From the NCBI RefSeq assembly GCF_001921845.1, contig NZ_MSJM01000005.1, forward strand, positions 1 to 64,000: a stretch of 64,000 nt of DNA. Direction: 5' to 3'. The position numbers were made by a program, and so were the translations under genes. Below the pieces are notes generated by a model, which was not told where the DNA came from, made no database searches, and saw nothing but the letters and a program-made list of their open reading frames with translations. Source of the stretch: Streptococcus cuniculi. Its GTDB lineage: Bacteria; Bacillota; Bacilli; Lactobacillales; Streptococcaceae. Numbering within the stretch: position 1 is the stretch's first letter; each line of letters starts with the position of its first letter. This document shows, one piece after another, positions 55,109-64,000 of the stretch.

Positions 55109-57448
55109 GTTACCTGCAACTTCCGCAGCGTGATCATCCATTGAAAGAACTTCGTGGAAGACACGTTGTGTCAATTCAGTTTTTTGCTCTTTAGTGAGGT
55201 ATTTAGTGTTGACACAGTAACCTGAGATACGGACGATAACGTCTTCGCCGTTCATGATCTTGTCATAAACATCTTGAAGGTCCATAACGTTCAAGTTGAC
55301 GTGTTGTCCACCATTTTCAAAGTAACCATCAAGGATTGTTACCAAGTTGTTGACTTGTTCGTCAAATGTCTTACCAAGTGCTTTTGGTGATACTTGAGTT
55401 GTCAATGAAATTCCGTCATTTGCATGTTTGAAGTTCAATTTAGACAATGAGTTCAAGTTTTGCAACCAACCACCACGAGATTTAGAAGTTGGGTTTGCAC
55501 CTGGTGGGAAGAATTCTACTTTAGAAGTGTTGACAGAGCCATCTTCGTTGAGGAATACTCCACGGTGAACAGGAGAGTTCGCTGTTTGTTTAGAGTAAGC
55601 AACGTTAGAAGTGATGGTCAAGATAGAAACAGTCGCTTCTGCGTTCTTGTACAATTTATGTTTGTTCAAGCGTGTGAAGAATGCTTCCATGAGCCATTTT
55701 GCGATGTCATCTACACGGTCATCATCTTCACCGTAGCGTGGGAAGTCACCTGTTACTTCGTAGTCGTAGATGAAGCCATCTTCGTCACGGATTGGTTTTA
55801 CTTGTGCGTATTTAATCGCAGAAAGTGAGTCAACTGTGTTTGCAAATCCACAGATACCGAATCCCATGTTTGCACGAAGGAAGGTTGGCAAGAAGGCCAT
55901 TTGAACTGCTTCGTAGTTGTACTTGTCAGTCATGTAGTGGATGATGTTCATCGCATCTACATAGGTGTCAGTCAACCAGTCAAGTGCTTTTTCAAAGTTT
56001 GCGATAACTTGGTCGTATTCGAAGATTTCAGAGTTGTTTGGCTCTACACAGTCAAATACTTTGTAGTCTTTGTGGACATCGTCATAACCGTTGTTCCAGC
56101 TTGAAAGAAGGGCTTTAAGAACGTTTACGCGTGCTCCAAAGTATTGGATGTTGTGGCGTTTGTCTTCGCTTTCAGGATCAAGTGGTGACACACAGCAAGA
56201 GATACAGCTCATTTCACCATATCCGTCTTTCGCCATTGTTGTAACACCTTCGTATTGGATAGAAGAGTGTTTGTGGCTCATTGCCATACAGTAGCGACGG
56301 AATGAGTATGGAAGTTGGTCAGACCAAAGAACTGTCAAGTTTGGCTCTGGAGAGTTACCGATGTTGTCAAGTGTGTTCAAGAAACGGTAGTCCATTTTTG
56401 TAACACGGTGACGACCGTCATTTCCCATACCTGCCATAGAAGTTGTAAGGAAAGTTGGGTCTCCTGAGTAGATTTCGTCAAATGCTTTTGTACGAGCAAA
56501 TTTAACAGTACGGAGTTTCAATACGAAATCATCAACGAATTCTTGGATTTCTGATTCAGTGAATGTTCCACGAGCTAAGTCACGTTCTGCATAGATGTCA
56601 AGTACGATTGGCACACGTCCAAGTGATGTTGCAGCACCGTTGATGACACGACATACAGCCATGAAGGCGATGTTTGTCCATTGGATAGCTTCTTTTGTAT
56701 TCAATGCAGGACGGCGAACATCGACACCATAGTGGTCACCCAAGCGAACAACTTGTTGCAATGCTTGGTATTGCAAGTTGATTTCTTCGCGAAGACGGAT
56801 TGACTCTTCATCGATTTCGTTGATAGAGTTCCAGTCTGCCACTTTTTCTTCCATCAAGTAGTCAGCTCCGTAAAGGGCAAGACGAGCGTACATACCGATG
56901 ATACGTCCACGTGAGTAAGCATCTGGAAGACCAGAAACGTGGTGAGAGTGACGAGCACGACGGATATCAGATGTGTAAGCACGGAAGATACCATCGTTTA
57001 CAGTTGTTGCATGTTTTGTGTAAATTTCATGCAAAAGTGGGTCTGGAGTATAGCCGTTTTCAATCAATGTTGTTTCAGCCATACGGATACCACCACGAGG
57101 CATGAAGTTCAATTTGAACAATTCATCGTTTTGGATACCGAAGATGACTTCGTTTTCTTTGTCGATGAAACCAGCTGGGATATCAGCGATTGAAGTCGCA
57201 CGGTCAATATCCATTGGGAAACGAGTGTCTTCGTATCCTGCTTTTGTTTCTTCGATAATTTTCTTAATATGAAGAGAGCGTTCCGTTGGGCCTGCAAGGA
57301 AACTTTCGTCTCCGTCATATGGAGTGTAGTTAGCTTGAACAAAGCGGGTTACGCTAGCTTTTTCTTGCCAGTCATCACCTTTGAAACCTTCCCAAGCTTG
57401 GGCGAAAATGTCTTCAGTTACATTTTTTGTTTTAACTTTTGTTGACAT
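55106..57448 (-). CDS. pflB: Formate acetyltransferase (pyruvate formate-lyase)
   Basis: 780 residues. Active cysteines in [10 protein letters not shown] and the glycyl radical loop [10 protein letters not shown] near the C-terminus are present. It cleaves pyruvate with CoA to acetyl-CoA and formate under anaerobic conditions. GAGGG/AAGGAG-type site lies before the ATG (57446-57448). Codon use suggests high expression. Confidence 0.97.
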   Translation of the reverse strand: MSTKVKTKNVTEDIFAQAWEGFKGDDWQEKASVTRFVQANYTPYDGDESFLAGPTERSLHIKKIIEETKAGYEDTRFPMDIDRATSIADIPAGFIDKENEVIFGIQNDELFKLNFMPRGGIRMAETTLIENGYTPDPLLHEIYTKHATTVNDGIFRAYTSDIRRARHSHHVSGLPDAYSRGRIIGMYARLALYGADYLMEEKVADWNSINEIDEESIRLREEINLQYQALQQVVRLGDHYGVDVRRPALNTKEAIQWTNIAFMAVCRVINGAATSLGRVPIVLDIYAERDLARGTFTESEIQEFVDDFVLKLRTVKFARTKAFDEIYSGDPTFLTTSMAGMGNDGRHRVTKMDYRFLNTLDNIGNSPEPNLTVLWSDQLPYSFRRYCMAMSHKHSSIQYEGVTTMAKDGYGEMSCISCCVSPLDPESEDKRHNIQYFGARVNVLKALLSSWNNGYDDVHKDYKVFDCVEPNNSEIFEYDQVIANFEKALDWLTDTYVDAMNIIHYMTDKYNYEAVQMAFLPTFLRANMGFGICGFANTVDSLSAIKYAQVKPIRDEDGFIYDYEVTGDFPRYGEDDDRVDDIAKWLMEAFFTRLNKHKLYKNAEATVSILTITSNVAYSKQTANSPVHRGVFLNEDGSVNTSKVEFFPPGANPTSKSRGGWLQNLNSLSKLNFKHANDGISLTTQVSPKALGKTFDEQVNNLVTILDGYFENGGQHVNLNVMDLQDVYDKIMNGEDVIVRISGYCVNTKYLTKEQKTELTQRVFHEVLSMDDHAAEVAGN

Positions 57449-57658
57449 GAGGGTTCTCCTTTTATATTTAGGCGCAATGCGTCTTTATGCCTCTTATTAT
57501 ACCACTTGCAACCACTTTATACAAGGGAGAAATACTTGAAAATAAATGAAAAAACTTACACCCCTCTTACATTCTTTCATTGATTTTCATAGACTTGTAG
57601 CGATTTTTGGCATAAATGGAAAAGTTAAGCTATACTAGAGGAAAGAGGTGATCAAACG

Positions 57659-58723
57659 ATGCTGATTTTTCCCTTAATCAATGATACATCACGAAAAATC
57701 ATTCATATCGATATGGATGCCTTTTTTGCTGCCATCGAAATCAGGGATAATCCGAGTTTGAAAGGCAAACCTGTCATCATTGGGCGGGATCCGCGCTTGT
57801 CTGGTGGGCGTGGGGTCGTGTCGACCTGCAGCTACGAGGCACGGGCCTTTGGGGTGCATTCGGCCATGAGTAGCAAGGAAGCCTATGAGCGCTGTCCACA
57901 GGCGATTTTCATTTCTGGAAATCATGAAAAATACCAGGCAGTTGGTCAGCAGGTGCGGGAGATTTTTCACCGCTATACAGATCTTGTGGAGCCCATGAGT
58001 ATCGATGAGGCCTATCTCGATGTGACAAACAATAAAAAAGGAATTAAGTCAGCCGTCAAAATTGCAAAGCTCATCCAGCATGACATCTGGAATGAACTCC
58101 ATCTGACAGCCTCTGCGGGCGTGTCTTATAATAAATTCTTGGCAAAAATTGCTTCAGACATGGAAAAGCCCCATGGGTTGACCGTGATTTTACCAGATGA
58201 GGCAATCGATGTCCTATCGCACTTACCAGTAGAGCAATTTCACGGGGTTGGCAAGAAGACCGTCGAAAAACTGCATGATATGGGAGTCTATACGGGAGCG
58301 GATTTGCTGGAAGTTCCAGAGATGACCTTGATTGACACCTTCGGGCGCTTTGGCTATGATTTGTACCGCAAGGCGCGAGGGATTTCCAACTCACCTGTCA
58401 AGGTCAACCGCATCCGCAAATCAATCGGCAAGGAGCGGACATATCGGAAACTCCTGTATCTGGAAGAAGATGCTAAAAAAGAACTGGCTAGCCTCTCCAA
58501 ACGGGTGGCTGACAGCCTGCAACGCCACGAGAAAAAAGGGCGTACCATTGTCCTAAAAATCCGCTATGCTGATTTCACCACCTTGACCAAGCGGGTGAGT
58601 ATGGAAGAAGCGACAGATGAGGCAGAACTCATCCAGCAACGGGTCGAAGAAATCTTGGAGCAGGTGGCAGACTGGTCTAAGGGCATTCGCCTGCTCGGGG
58701 TCACGCTAACGAATTTTGAATAG
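57659..58723 (+). CDS. dinB: DNA polymerase IV (Y family)
   Basis: 354 residues. Palm acidic residues in [12 protein letters not shown] and [10 protein letters not shown]; thumb and little finger follow. Translesion synthesis, error-prone. Divergent from pflB, the standard streptococcal pairing. AGAGGTGA precedes the ATG. Confidence 0.96.
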   Translation: MLIFPLINDTSRKIIHIDMDAFFAAIEIRDNPSLKGKPVIIGRDPRLSGGRGVVSTCSYEARAFGVHSAMSSKEAYERCPQAIFISGNHEKYQAVGQQVREIFHRYTDLVEPMSIDEAYLDVTNNKKGIKSAVKIAKLIQHDIWNELHLTASAGVSYNKFLAKIASDMEKPHGLTVILPDEAIDVLSHLPVEQFHGVGKKTVEKLHDMGVYTGADLLEVPEMTLIDTFGRFGYDLYRKARGISNSPVKVNRIRKSIGKERTYRKLLYLEEDAKKELASLSKRVADSLQRHEKKGRTIVLKIRYADFTTLTKRVSMEEATDEAELIQQRVEEILEQVADWSKGIRLLGVTLTNFE

Positions 58724-58890
58724 TAGTCAACAGTATCCATTGGAAAGAAGAGAAACTGACTGGTCTGTGAGGGGAATTCTATCAATAGTAGAATTTTTTA
58801 AATCAGTATAATAACATATACAAATAAATATATACAAACAATAAAAAAGGTGGTACAATAAAAGAAAACGCCTAAGGAGGCCCTTGTATC

Positions 58891-59811
58891 ATGATTCATT
58901 TAGTGTGTCCCAACCCTGCTTTAGACAGAACGCTTTTAGTAGAGCAGATTGAAAAAAATATTCCCCTTCGTCCGAGCGAAGTAAGGGAGTATCCCGGTGG
59001 GAAAAGTTTTAATGTCGCTTACGCCCTCAAGGAAAATGGCGAGTCTGACTATGTTATTCATACTATTTTGGGAGGTCGGATTGGCCAGTATATTCAGGAC
59101 TTAAATGCGGATAAAGGCAACGCCTTGCAGGTTGTGGAAAACTCGCAAAATACCCGCACCTGTAACATTTATGTGGAAACAGAGACAGGCGATGTGACCT
59201 TGTTTTACGAGAAGGGGTTGGATTTGACAGCAGACTTGCTGGCGCAATTCACCCGTCAATTAGAAGATAGTTTGTCAGATGGAGACTGGCTGGTCTTTTC
59301 TGGTAGCCTGATGAAGGGGATGCCAGATGACTACATCCAGCAATTGATTGACCGTCACCCGGGAGTGCACACCATTGTGGATACGAGTGGCGCAGCCTTG
59401 CGTGCAGCCTATCAATCCCGACCAAGTTTGGTCAAGATTAACAATGAGGAGTTGAAGGACATCTATCCAGAATTGGACGAGAATAGTCCAGAGCAGATTT
59501 TAGCGATTTTAAAAGAAAAAACACCTCATGAGAATATGATTGTGACCATGGGTGCCAAGGGGAGTCTAGCGAAAATTGGGGAACGCTTCTTCCGAGTAGC
59601 CCCTCTGCGGGTGGAGGCGCTCAATCCGATTGCTTCAGGTGACTTTTACTTGGGAGTGCTAGTCAAAGGGTTGAGCCGACAAGAAGCACCTGAACTCTAC
59701 TTGCGTGAAGCGGCAGCCTTTTCTGCGGCCAACTGCTTGCAGTATTTCCCAGAGGTGGATAAGGGGCAGTACCAAGACCTGCTCGAAAAAGTGACTCTTG
59801 AGGAAGTGTAG
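58891..59811 (+). CDS. PfkB-family sugar-phosphate kinase (1-phosphofructokinase/tagatose-6-phosphate kinase-like)
   Basis: 306 residues. CPNPALDRTLLVEQ, the sugar-binding PGGKSFNVAYALKENG and the catalytic loop NPIASGDFYLG match FruK/LacC-like kinases. The usual GAGDS loop is ASGDF, keeping the catalytic Asp but changing neighbours, so the substrate may be unusual. AAGGAGG precedes the ATG. A hairpin AATTCTA-TAGAATT precedes its promoter. Confidence 0.88.
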   Translation: MIHLVCPNPALDRTLLVEQIEKNIPLRPSEVREYPGGKSFNVAYALKENGESDYVIHTILGGRIGQYIQDLNADKGNALQVVENSQNTRTCNIYVETETGDVTLFYEKGLDLTADLLAQFTRQLEDSLSDGDWLVFSGSLMKGMPDDYIQQLIDRHPGVHTIVDTSGAALRAAYQSRPSLVKINNEELKDIYPELDENSPEQILAILKEKTPHENMIVTMGAKGSLAKIGERFFRVAPLRVEALNPIASGDFYLGVLVKGLSRQEAPELYLREAAAFSAANCLQYFPEVDKGQYQDLLEKVTLEEV

Positions 59812-59826
59812 GAAAAGGAGCAGACG

Positions 59827-60096
59827 ATGGGATTTTTTGATACGATGAAAGAAGAAAGTTCTTTTTCAGTGGCTTCTGGCGTGGAAAATCTACATTACGT
59901 AGTCCTTCAGGTGACATTAAAAGAGAAGTTTTGGGGCACAGGTTCTGGCAATCTAACGGAACTAGAACAGGTCATCAACCAGCAAGTTCAAAAAGGTTAT
60001 CGGCTTCACACCATTACAACGGCTAATGGTGGAAGTAAAGGCTTGGGCGGAGGGGACCGCATTCAAGCCACGATGGTCTTTGAAAAGATTGTGTAA
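59827..60096 (+). CDS. DUF4177 family protein
   Basis: 89 residues. The DUF4177 core is seen: YVVLQVTLKEKFWG, LEQVINQQVQKGYRLHTITT and a final beta strand IQATMVFEKIV. Glycine-rich loop GGSKGLGGGDR. Function unknown. It follows the kinase by 15 bases and shares its transcript. Confidence 0.85.
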   Translation: MGFFDTMKEESSFSVASGVENLHYVVLQVTLKEKFWGTGSGNLTELEQVINQQVQKGYRLHTITTANGGSKGLGGGDRIQATMVFEKIV

Positions 60097-60109
60097 AGTG
60101 ATGAAAATG

Positions 60110-60146
60110 AAAACATCAGTAGTGTTCGACTACTGATGTTTTGGTT
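60110..60146. terminator. Bidirectional terminator after the DUF4177 gene
   Basis: 14-bp arms (60110-60123 and 60129-60142) and a 5-nt loop, at a convergent junction. Confidence 0.85.
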
Positions 60147-60156
60147 TTTCTTGCTT

Positions 60157-61227
60157 TTAATGACTCAACTCCACTGCTCCAAGGTTGATTTGTTCATTGG
60201 TTGCACGGATAATGAGTTTATTTGGTGCGTCTTTTGGAGTGTAGCTTGCCTTGGCACCGTCTTTGTTTTCTTCGATTTTGACGTCCTTGTACTCGCTACC
60301 TGCCTTGATGCCCATCTGCTCCAGATGTTCTTTGCGGAATTCTTCTTGCGCTTGGGTCGCTTCATCTGTTTCTGGATCGATATATTCTGGATAGTAATAG
60401 TGTTCGCGCAGCAGATCCCAATCATAGGTTACTGCCAAATCGAGCTGGGTATCTTTTTTGCTCTTTTCAGATAGGTTGATGTTGATGTATGTGTGGTAGA
60501 AACTAGTTGCCTCCATCTTGGTGGTGCCGAGAATCGTTGCATCATGCAGGTGGATGGAGGCGGCCTTTTGAATCGTGACATTTTCGAGGGTGCTTGTTTG
60601 GTAGGACTGTGTCCTAACGGGCGCATCAATCGTCATGTTTTTCAAATGAGAGTTCACGAAATAAAGGCTTCCAATATCGGATGAACTGATGGTTCCGCCT
60701 TCCATTGTCACATTGTCCCCATTGATATAGCCACCCCAGTCCAAGTGTTTGATGCGGACATTGGTTAATGAGATAGAAGAGGCAAAGCCAAAGCCAGAAA
60801 GGGTTTCAAGGGTTTTGCCTTTGGGAACTGAAATTACCAATTCTTGGAGTTCGTGCTTGCGATGAATGGCTAATTCCTGCCCTAGGAATTGCATGATTCC
60901 CTGTATGTGAAATGTGGGATTGTTCCCCTCTACGGTGAGGGTCTGCTTCTCTTGGTGTAGGGAGAGATTGTGATAGCGAAAATTATCGAAATTGGCATAG
61001 CGGACATGGAATTTGTCGTCTGGTGACTGCTCAACCCGCACCTCTCTTGCTTGGAAATTGAGGTGGATTTCTCGAATATCCTGATAGGTTTCTTCTGTCA
61101 AGACAGGAGTAGCCATGGTTTCGATGTCTTCAATGCCACCCATAAAATAGCCGACACCGCAGAGAATCAGGCCAGAAATCAAGGCGACAAAACCAGTTAA
61201 TAAGGTGATAGTAACTTTCTTTTTCAT
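60157..61227 (-). CDS. DUF4097-type membrane-anchored beta-helix protein
   Basis: 356 residues. One N-terminal span (ITLLTGFVALISGLILCGVG), then a right-handed beta-helix rich in short strands (ITLTNVRIKHLDWGGYI-like turns), typical of DUF4097. Bacterial envelope function unknown; commonly with a PadR regulator and a DUF1700 protein, as here. Start overlaps the preceding gene by 4 bp. Confidence 0.88.
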   Translation of the reverse strand: MKKKVTITLLTGFVALISGLILCGVGYFMGGIEDIETMATPVLTEETYQDIREIHLNFQAREVRVEQSPDDKFHVRYANFDNFRYHNLSLHQEKQTLTVEGNNPTFHIQGIMQFLGQELAIHRKHELQELVISVPKGKTLETLSGFGFASSISLTNVRIKHLDWGGYINGDNVTMEGGTISSSDIGSLYFVNSHLKNMTIDAPVRTQSYQTSTLENVTIQKAASIHLHDATILGTTKMEATSFYHTYININLSEKSKKDTQLDLAVTYDWDLLREHYYYPEYIDPETDEATQAQEEFRKEHLEQMGIKAGSEYKDVKIEENKDGAKASYTPKDAPNKLIIRATNEQINLGAVELSH

Positions 61228-61811
61228 GCTGTTTTACCTCGCTTAAGAATCCATTGAAAGAGGGTCTTGACTAGGCGACCTGACCAGTAAGCAAAGAGAC
61301 CTGTTACAACGTAGAGAATAGCAGCTCCACCGATGAGACCAATACCGGTCCCAAATCCCATGAGAAAGGCAGGTAGAGACTGGTTAACTAGACAAAAGGC
61401 CTCCCAGATAAAGTAGCCGCCTGTCACGATGAGACCGAGGCCCAAAAGAAAGGCTGAAAGAATCAATCCTGCAACTCCTGAGATGATGAGGAGGAGCACT
61501 CCAATCAAGCATAGCAAGAGCGGAATCGCAATCGGAAGTGATAAGAGTGCAAGCAGAGCGAGCCAGATGGTCTTGGTCTTATTTTTTCGCTCGGCTGTCA
61601 TTTCTTCTTCGATATGGCGGTCGAGGATATTGTTGATAATGTCGCTAGCGGCTTCCTTGGGTGAGCCTAATTCTTCAATCAAGGCAGCTTCGCCTTCTGG
61701 ACCCGCATCATCAAAGTATTCTTTAAAATAATTGACGGCTTCTTGGTATTCTTTGTGGGGCAGTTTTTTCAGGTGTTTTTCCAACTGCTCCATGTATTCA
61801 GTTCTTGTCAT
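61224..61811 (-). CDS. DUF1700 (HAAS) membrane protein
   Basis: 195 residues. N-terminal helical HAAS domain (TEYMEQLEKHLKKLPHKEYQ) and three or four membrane spans. The family partners PadR and DUF4097 in envelope-stress sensing, sometimes controlling the neighbouring regulator. Overlaps padR by 14 bp. Confidence 0.9.
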   Translation of the reverse strand: MTRTEYMEQLEKHLKKLPHKEYQEAVNYFKEYFDDAGPEGEAALIEELGSPKEAASDIINNILDRHIEEEMTAERKNKTKTIWLALLALLSLPIAIPLLLCLIGVLLLIISGVAGLILSAFLLGLGLIVTGGYFIWEAFCLVNQSLPAFLMGFGTGIGLIGGAAILYVVTGLFAYWSGRLVKTLFQWILKRGKTA

Positions 61812-62124
61812 GACGAATGCTCCCTTCTATGATGCCATTGATAGTCGATGTGTAGGTATCCCAATCTTCCTTGAGATTGATGAGGTGCTCGTGCCCCAAT
61901 TGGGTCAAGCCATAATATTTCCGAGTGCGACCTTGGTATTCTCGGGAATAGGTCGCCAAGTAATCATTTTGCTCCATTTTCTTTAAAATGGGGTAGAGGG
62001 CCGACTCCTTGATGTTGGCAATCAGCTTAATGGTCTGGCTAATCTCATAACCGTAGGAATCATTGGACTCCAGAATCGCTAGGATGAGAAATTCTGTCAG
62101 TACAGCGGGTACAGGAAAATACAT
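61798..62124 (-). CDS. PadR-family transcriptional regulator
   Basis: 108 residues. Winged helix (PAVLTEFLILAILESNDSYG; LIANIKESALYPILKKMEQ) with a short C-terminal helix. I chose the ATG at 62122-62124 behind AAGGAGGT; upstream codons run into the promoter. The AT-rich, repeatedly palindromic ATATAT stretch at 62150-62215 is the likely promoter/operator. First gene of the PadR-DUF1700-DUF4097 operon. Confidence 0.92.
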   Translation of the reverse strand: MYFPVPAVLTEFLILAILESNDSYGYEISQTIKLIANIKESALYPILKKMEQNDYLATYSREYQGRTRKYYGLTQLGHEHLINLKEDWDTYTSTINGIIEGSIRHDKN

Positions 62125-62248
62125 CTCAAGACCTCCTTTGCTTATAGTGTTTTTGAATATACGTTTTGATTTTATATATATCAAATTTTATTATATATTA
62201 AATATACACCTATAATCTGGAAATGTCAACAAATCTACAAAAAAAAAA

Positions 62249-62272
62249 CTGAAGAAAGGGAGCTTTCTTCAG
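62249..62272 (-). terminator. recD2 terminator
   Basis: Arms CTGAAGAAAG (62249-62258) and CTTTCTTCAG (62263-62272) with a 4-nt loop. On the minus strand nine T residues follow. Between it and recD2 lies the structured element copy 2, so that element is transcribed as a recD2 3' tail. Confidence 0.8.
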
Positions 62273-62555
62273 TCAGAACGTAGATAAACCAAGATTTATT
62301 TAAACAAGTTCAAAAGTCCTGCTAACTTACCATTCGATTTTTCGATTTTCGCGAGCGGAGCGAGCCTCATCAGCTCCTTTTCGCTGTGGTAAAAGTAGGG
62401 AGTGGGACTCAATCGTGATTTCGTAGAAATCGATTATCCTCGCTCCTTTGTTTCTGGGCTCGGGCTAAAATAATCCACTGGATTATTTTACTCCGCAGGA
62501 AGTCGCTACCGTCCGCACCACCTAAGAAAAGGAGCATAAAAGAACTTTTCTTCAG
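62273..62555. repeat. Structured intergenic element, copy 2
   Basis: Non-coding. Left and right parts match copy 1 (35676-35936). Outer stem CTCCTTTTC (62374-62382) with GAAAAGGAG (62526-62534), then GTGGT (62386-62390) with ACCAC (62517-62521), and GTAG (62395-62398) with CTAC (62506-62509). The outer three pairs differ from copy 1 on both sides (CTC/GAG versus ATA/TAT), preserving pairing. The interior is the 96-bp module at 62399-62494. Confidence 0.75.
62399..62494. repeat. 96-bp hairpin module, copy inside the 62-kb element
   Basis: Matches 3787-3882 with four differences. Contains the hairpin TAAAATAATCC-ACT-GGATTATTTTA (62466-62490). Confidence 0.85.
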
Positions 62556-62563
62556 TTTGATGG

Positions 62564-64000
62564 TTACGTATTCTTGAAAAATGCCTGAATATCTTCTTCA
62601 GTAATGCCAATCATGGGGTCAATGCTGAGGAGGTTTTCTTCGGTGAGCATGTAGGATTGGGGTGCCTCTTCTGGGGCTATGTCTGATGTGGTGTCGGTCT
62701 CCAGCATCAGCTCGGTCTGCCCTGTATCAAAGCGTTCTTTGAGGTAGGTCTTGCGGACGGTGCCTGCATTTTTTACCGCGTAGTCAAAGGCGCTGTAATC
62801 TCCCAAAAGGATGAGCTTGCTCTTTGAGCGAGTAATGGCGGTGTAGAGGAGGTTGCGTTGGAGCATGCGGTAGCTGGTCCGTGTGATGGGCAGAATCACC
62901 ACCTGAAACTCGCTCCCCTGCGATTTGTGAATGGACATGGCATAGGCCAGGGTGATTTTGTACCATTCGTTGCGGGGGTAGACGATTTCGCTACCGTCAA
63001 AATTAATCGTGATTTCGTCTTGTTTGGAATCGGTATACTTGGCAGGTAGAAGGTCTGTAATATAGCCCAAATCCCCATTAAAGACATTGGCTTCGGTATC
63101 ATTGACCAAGTGAATGACGCGGTCTCCTTGGCGGAAATGGGTATCATTTTGGAGAAATTCCAGTTGGCCTTCTGCGAGCGGATTGAGGAGGGCTTGGGTC
63201 GTGATATTGAGCTGGTCAATCCCTGCTTGACCCCGATACATGGGGGCAAGGATTTGGACTTCCTGTGCCTTGATTCCAGACTGAACGGCTGCGCTGACAA
63301 TTCTGTCGATGAGGGCGGGAATCTGTTCGTTCTGGGCTTCAAAGTAGGAACGGTCAGCCTTTTTCTCTCGGAAATCAGGGGGCAGATGTCCCTGACGGAT
63401 ATGATTAGCCAAGGTCACAATGGTTGAATCATCGGATTGTCGGAAGATTTTTTCCAAGGTAATGCTTGGGATAGCGGGAATTTTCAGCAGGTCAGCGAGG
63501 ACTTGACCGGGGCTGACAGACGGGAGCTGCTCGGCATCACCGACAATCAAGACCTGTGTATTGGAGGAAATATGCTGAAAGAGCTGATTGGCAAGCCAAG
63601 TGTCCACCATGGAAAATTCGTCAATGATGATAAATTCAGCATCTAGATAGTCATCGCGGTAGCTTTCTTCTTGTCCTTCGGTCAAGCCCAGATGCCTGTG
63701 GATGGTCGCACTTGGAAGTCCCGTCAATTCATTCATCCGCCTAGCCGCTCGACCTGTTGGCGCAGCTAGTAAAATCGGGCAATCTCCCATCACCTTGGTC
63801 AGGTTGATTCCATGGAGCATAGCGTAGATGGAAATGATACCATTGATGACCGTTGTTTTACCAGTTCCGGGTCCTCCAGTTAGGATAAAGAGGGGATTGT
63901 TGAGGGCTTGGTGAATGGCCTGCTTTTGAATCGTATCGTAGCGAAAACCAGAGACTTGCTCGACTTCTGCGATGGCTTCATCAATCTTTTCAGCAGGAAA
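62564..64000 (-). CDS. recD2: RecD2-type ATP-dependent DNA helicase, C-terminal part (cut by window edge)
   Basis: 478 residues to the window edge. Walker A GGPGTGKTTVING (about 61-41 codons in from the edge), DE-x-D/S Walker B FIIDEFSMVD, motif III GDAEQLPSVSPGQVL, and the SF1 motif HKSQGSEFQVVILP with AITRSKSKLILLG. SF1B helicase of the RecD/TraA type. The N-terminal domain lies beyond 64000. The frame is open across the edge with no stop. Confidence 0.95.
   Translation of the reverse strand, partial: FPAEKIDEAIAEVEQVSGFRYDTIQKQAIHQALNNPLFILTGGPGTGKTTVINGIISIYAMLHGINLTKVMGDCPILLAAPTGRAARRMNELTGLPSATIHRHLGLTEGQEESYRDDYLDAEFIIIDEFSMVDTWLANQLFQHISSNTQVLIVGDAEQLPSVSPGQVLADLLKIPAIPSITLEKIFRQSDDSTIVTLANHIRQGHLPPDFREKKADRSYFEAQNEQIPALIDRIVSAAVQSGIKAQEVQILAPMYRGQAGIDQLNITTQALLNPLAEGQLEFLQNDTHFRQGDRVIHLVNDTEANVFNGDLGYITDLLPAKYTDSKQDEITINFDGSEIVYPRNEWYKITLAYAMSIHKSQGSEFQVVILPITRTSYRMLQRNLLYTAITRSKSKLILLGDYSAFDYAVKNAGTVRKTYLKERFDTGQTELMLETDTTSDIAPEEAPQSYMLTEENLLSIDPMIGITEEDIQAFFKNT

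Noticed and set aside
55106-57448. Long open frames opposite pflB
   Set aside because: They are shadow frames of a highly biased gene; none has a ribosome site or recognisable domain.
1-64000. tRNA or rRNA genes
   Set aside because: I scanned the intergenic stretches for tRNA-like TTCGA arms and rRNA motifs and saw none.

Overview
The window is a chromosomal segment of a streptococcus. The evidence is the order rnpA-yidC-jag-rpmH, a CppA homologue, the block rsgA-rpe-thiN-rmuC-yhaM, the zapA-cvpA-mutS2-trxA run, a TreR/TreP/TreC locus and a PepX/aquaporin pair. Most protein sequences read as typical streptococcal orthologues. I cannot fix the species.

Layout. 1-1.5 kb: the truncated start of an IS200-type transposase, a MerR regulator divergent from a small membrane protein, and a Nudix hydrolase. 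1.6-6.1 kb: rnpA-yidC-jag and rpmH, separated by a string of hairpins (3.8-4.2 kb) and an IS110-family element (4.3-5.6 kb). 6.1-10.4 kb: tatD, rnmV and rsmA, with an AT-rich foreign-looking PIN-like (DUF4935-type) gene wedged between tatD and rnmV. 10.4-30.1 kb: a large catabolic island. A divergent phosphoesterase faces one long operon behind a cre-like site. The operon holds an aldo/keto reductase, a TIM-barrel isomerase, an ABC sugar importer without its ATPase, a PRD/PTS regulator, a lactose-type PTS (IIA, IIB, IIC), YesL- and YitT-like membrane proteins, a GH38 alpha-mannosidase, iolB, iolC, iolD, an iron-type alcohol dehydrogenase and an endonuclease/exonuclease/phosphatase-fold hydrolase. 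30.3-35.6 kb: ribosome, nucleotide and RNA housekeeping, then purR. 36.3-41 kb: trehalose locus. 41-46.3 kb: zapA, cvpA, mutS2, VOC, GNAT, trxA and ybaB. 46.6-50 kb: a secreted beta-lactamase-fold protein with DUF5648-like repeats, a gene remnant, and agaS. 50-64 kb: pepX, aquaporin, cppA, serine hydrolase, pflB, dinB, a PfkB kinase, DUF4177, a PadR-DUF1700-DUF4097 envelope module, and the end of recD2.

How the genes work together. The island reads as one nutrient-use pathway: import through ABC and/or PTS, removal of mannose by GH38, possible removal of phosphate by the two phosphoesterases, and breakdown of a cyclitol-like product by IolD-IolB-IolC. IolG, IolA, IolJ and an assured IolE are not present, so the pathway is either completed elsewhere or acts on a different substrate; this is inference.

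The other notable content is non-coding. Two copies of an element (35.7 and 62.3 kb) keep a 9-bp outer stem by compensatory changes and carry different hairpin cassettes inside. One cassette (96 bp) recurs downstream of jag inside a hairpin string whose members share a TCC-ACT-GGA tip with unrelated arms. A separate 107-bp RUP-like repeat occurs twice in full and once as a remnant, and in two places its end forms the stop codon of the neighbouring gene. The IS110 element has a structured leader that could be its bridge RNA.
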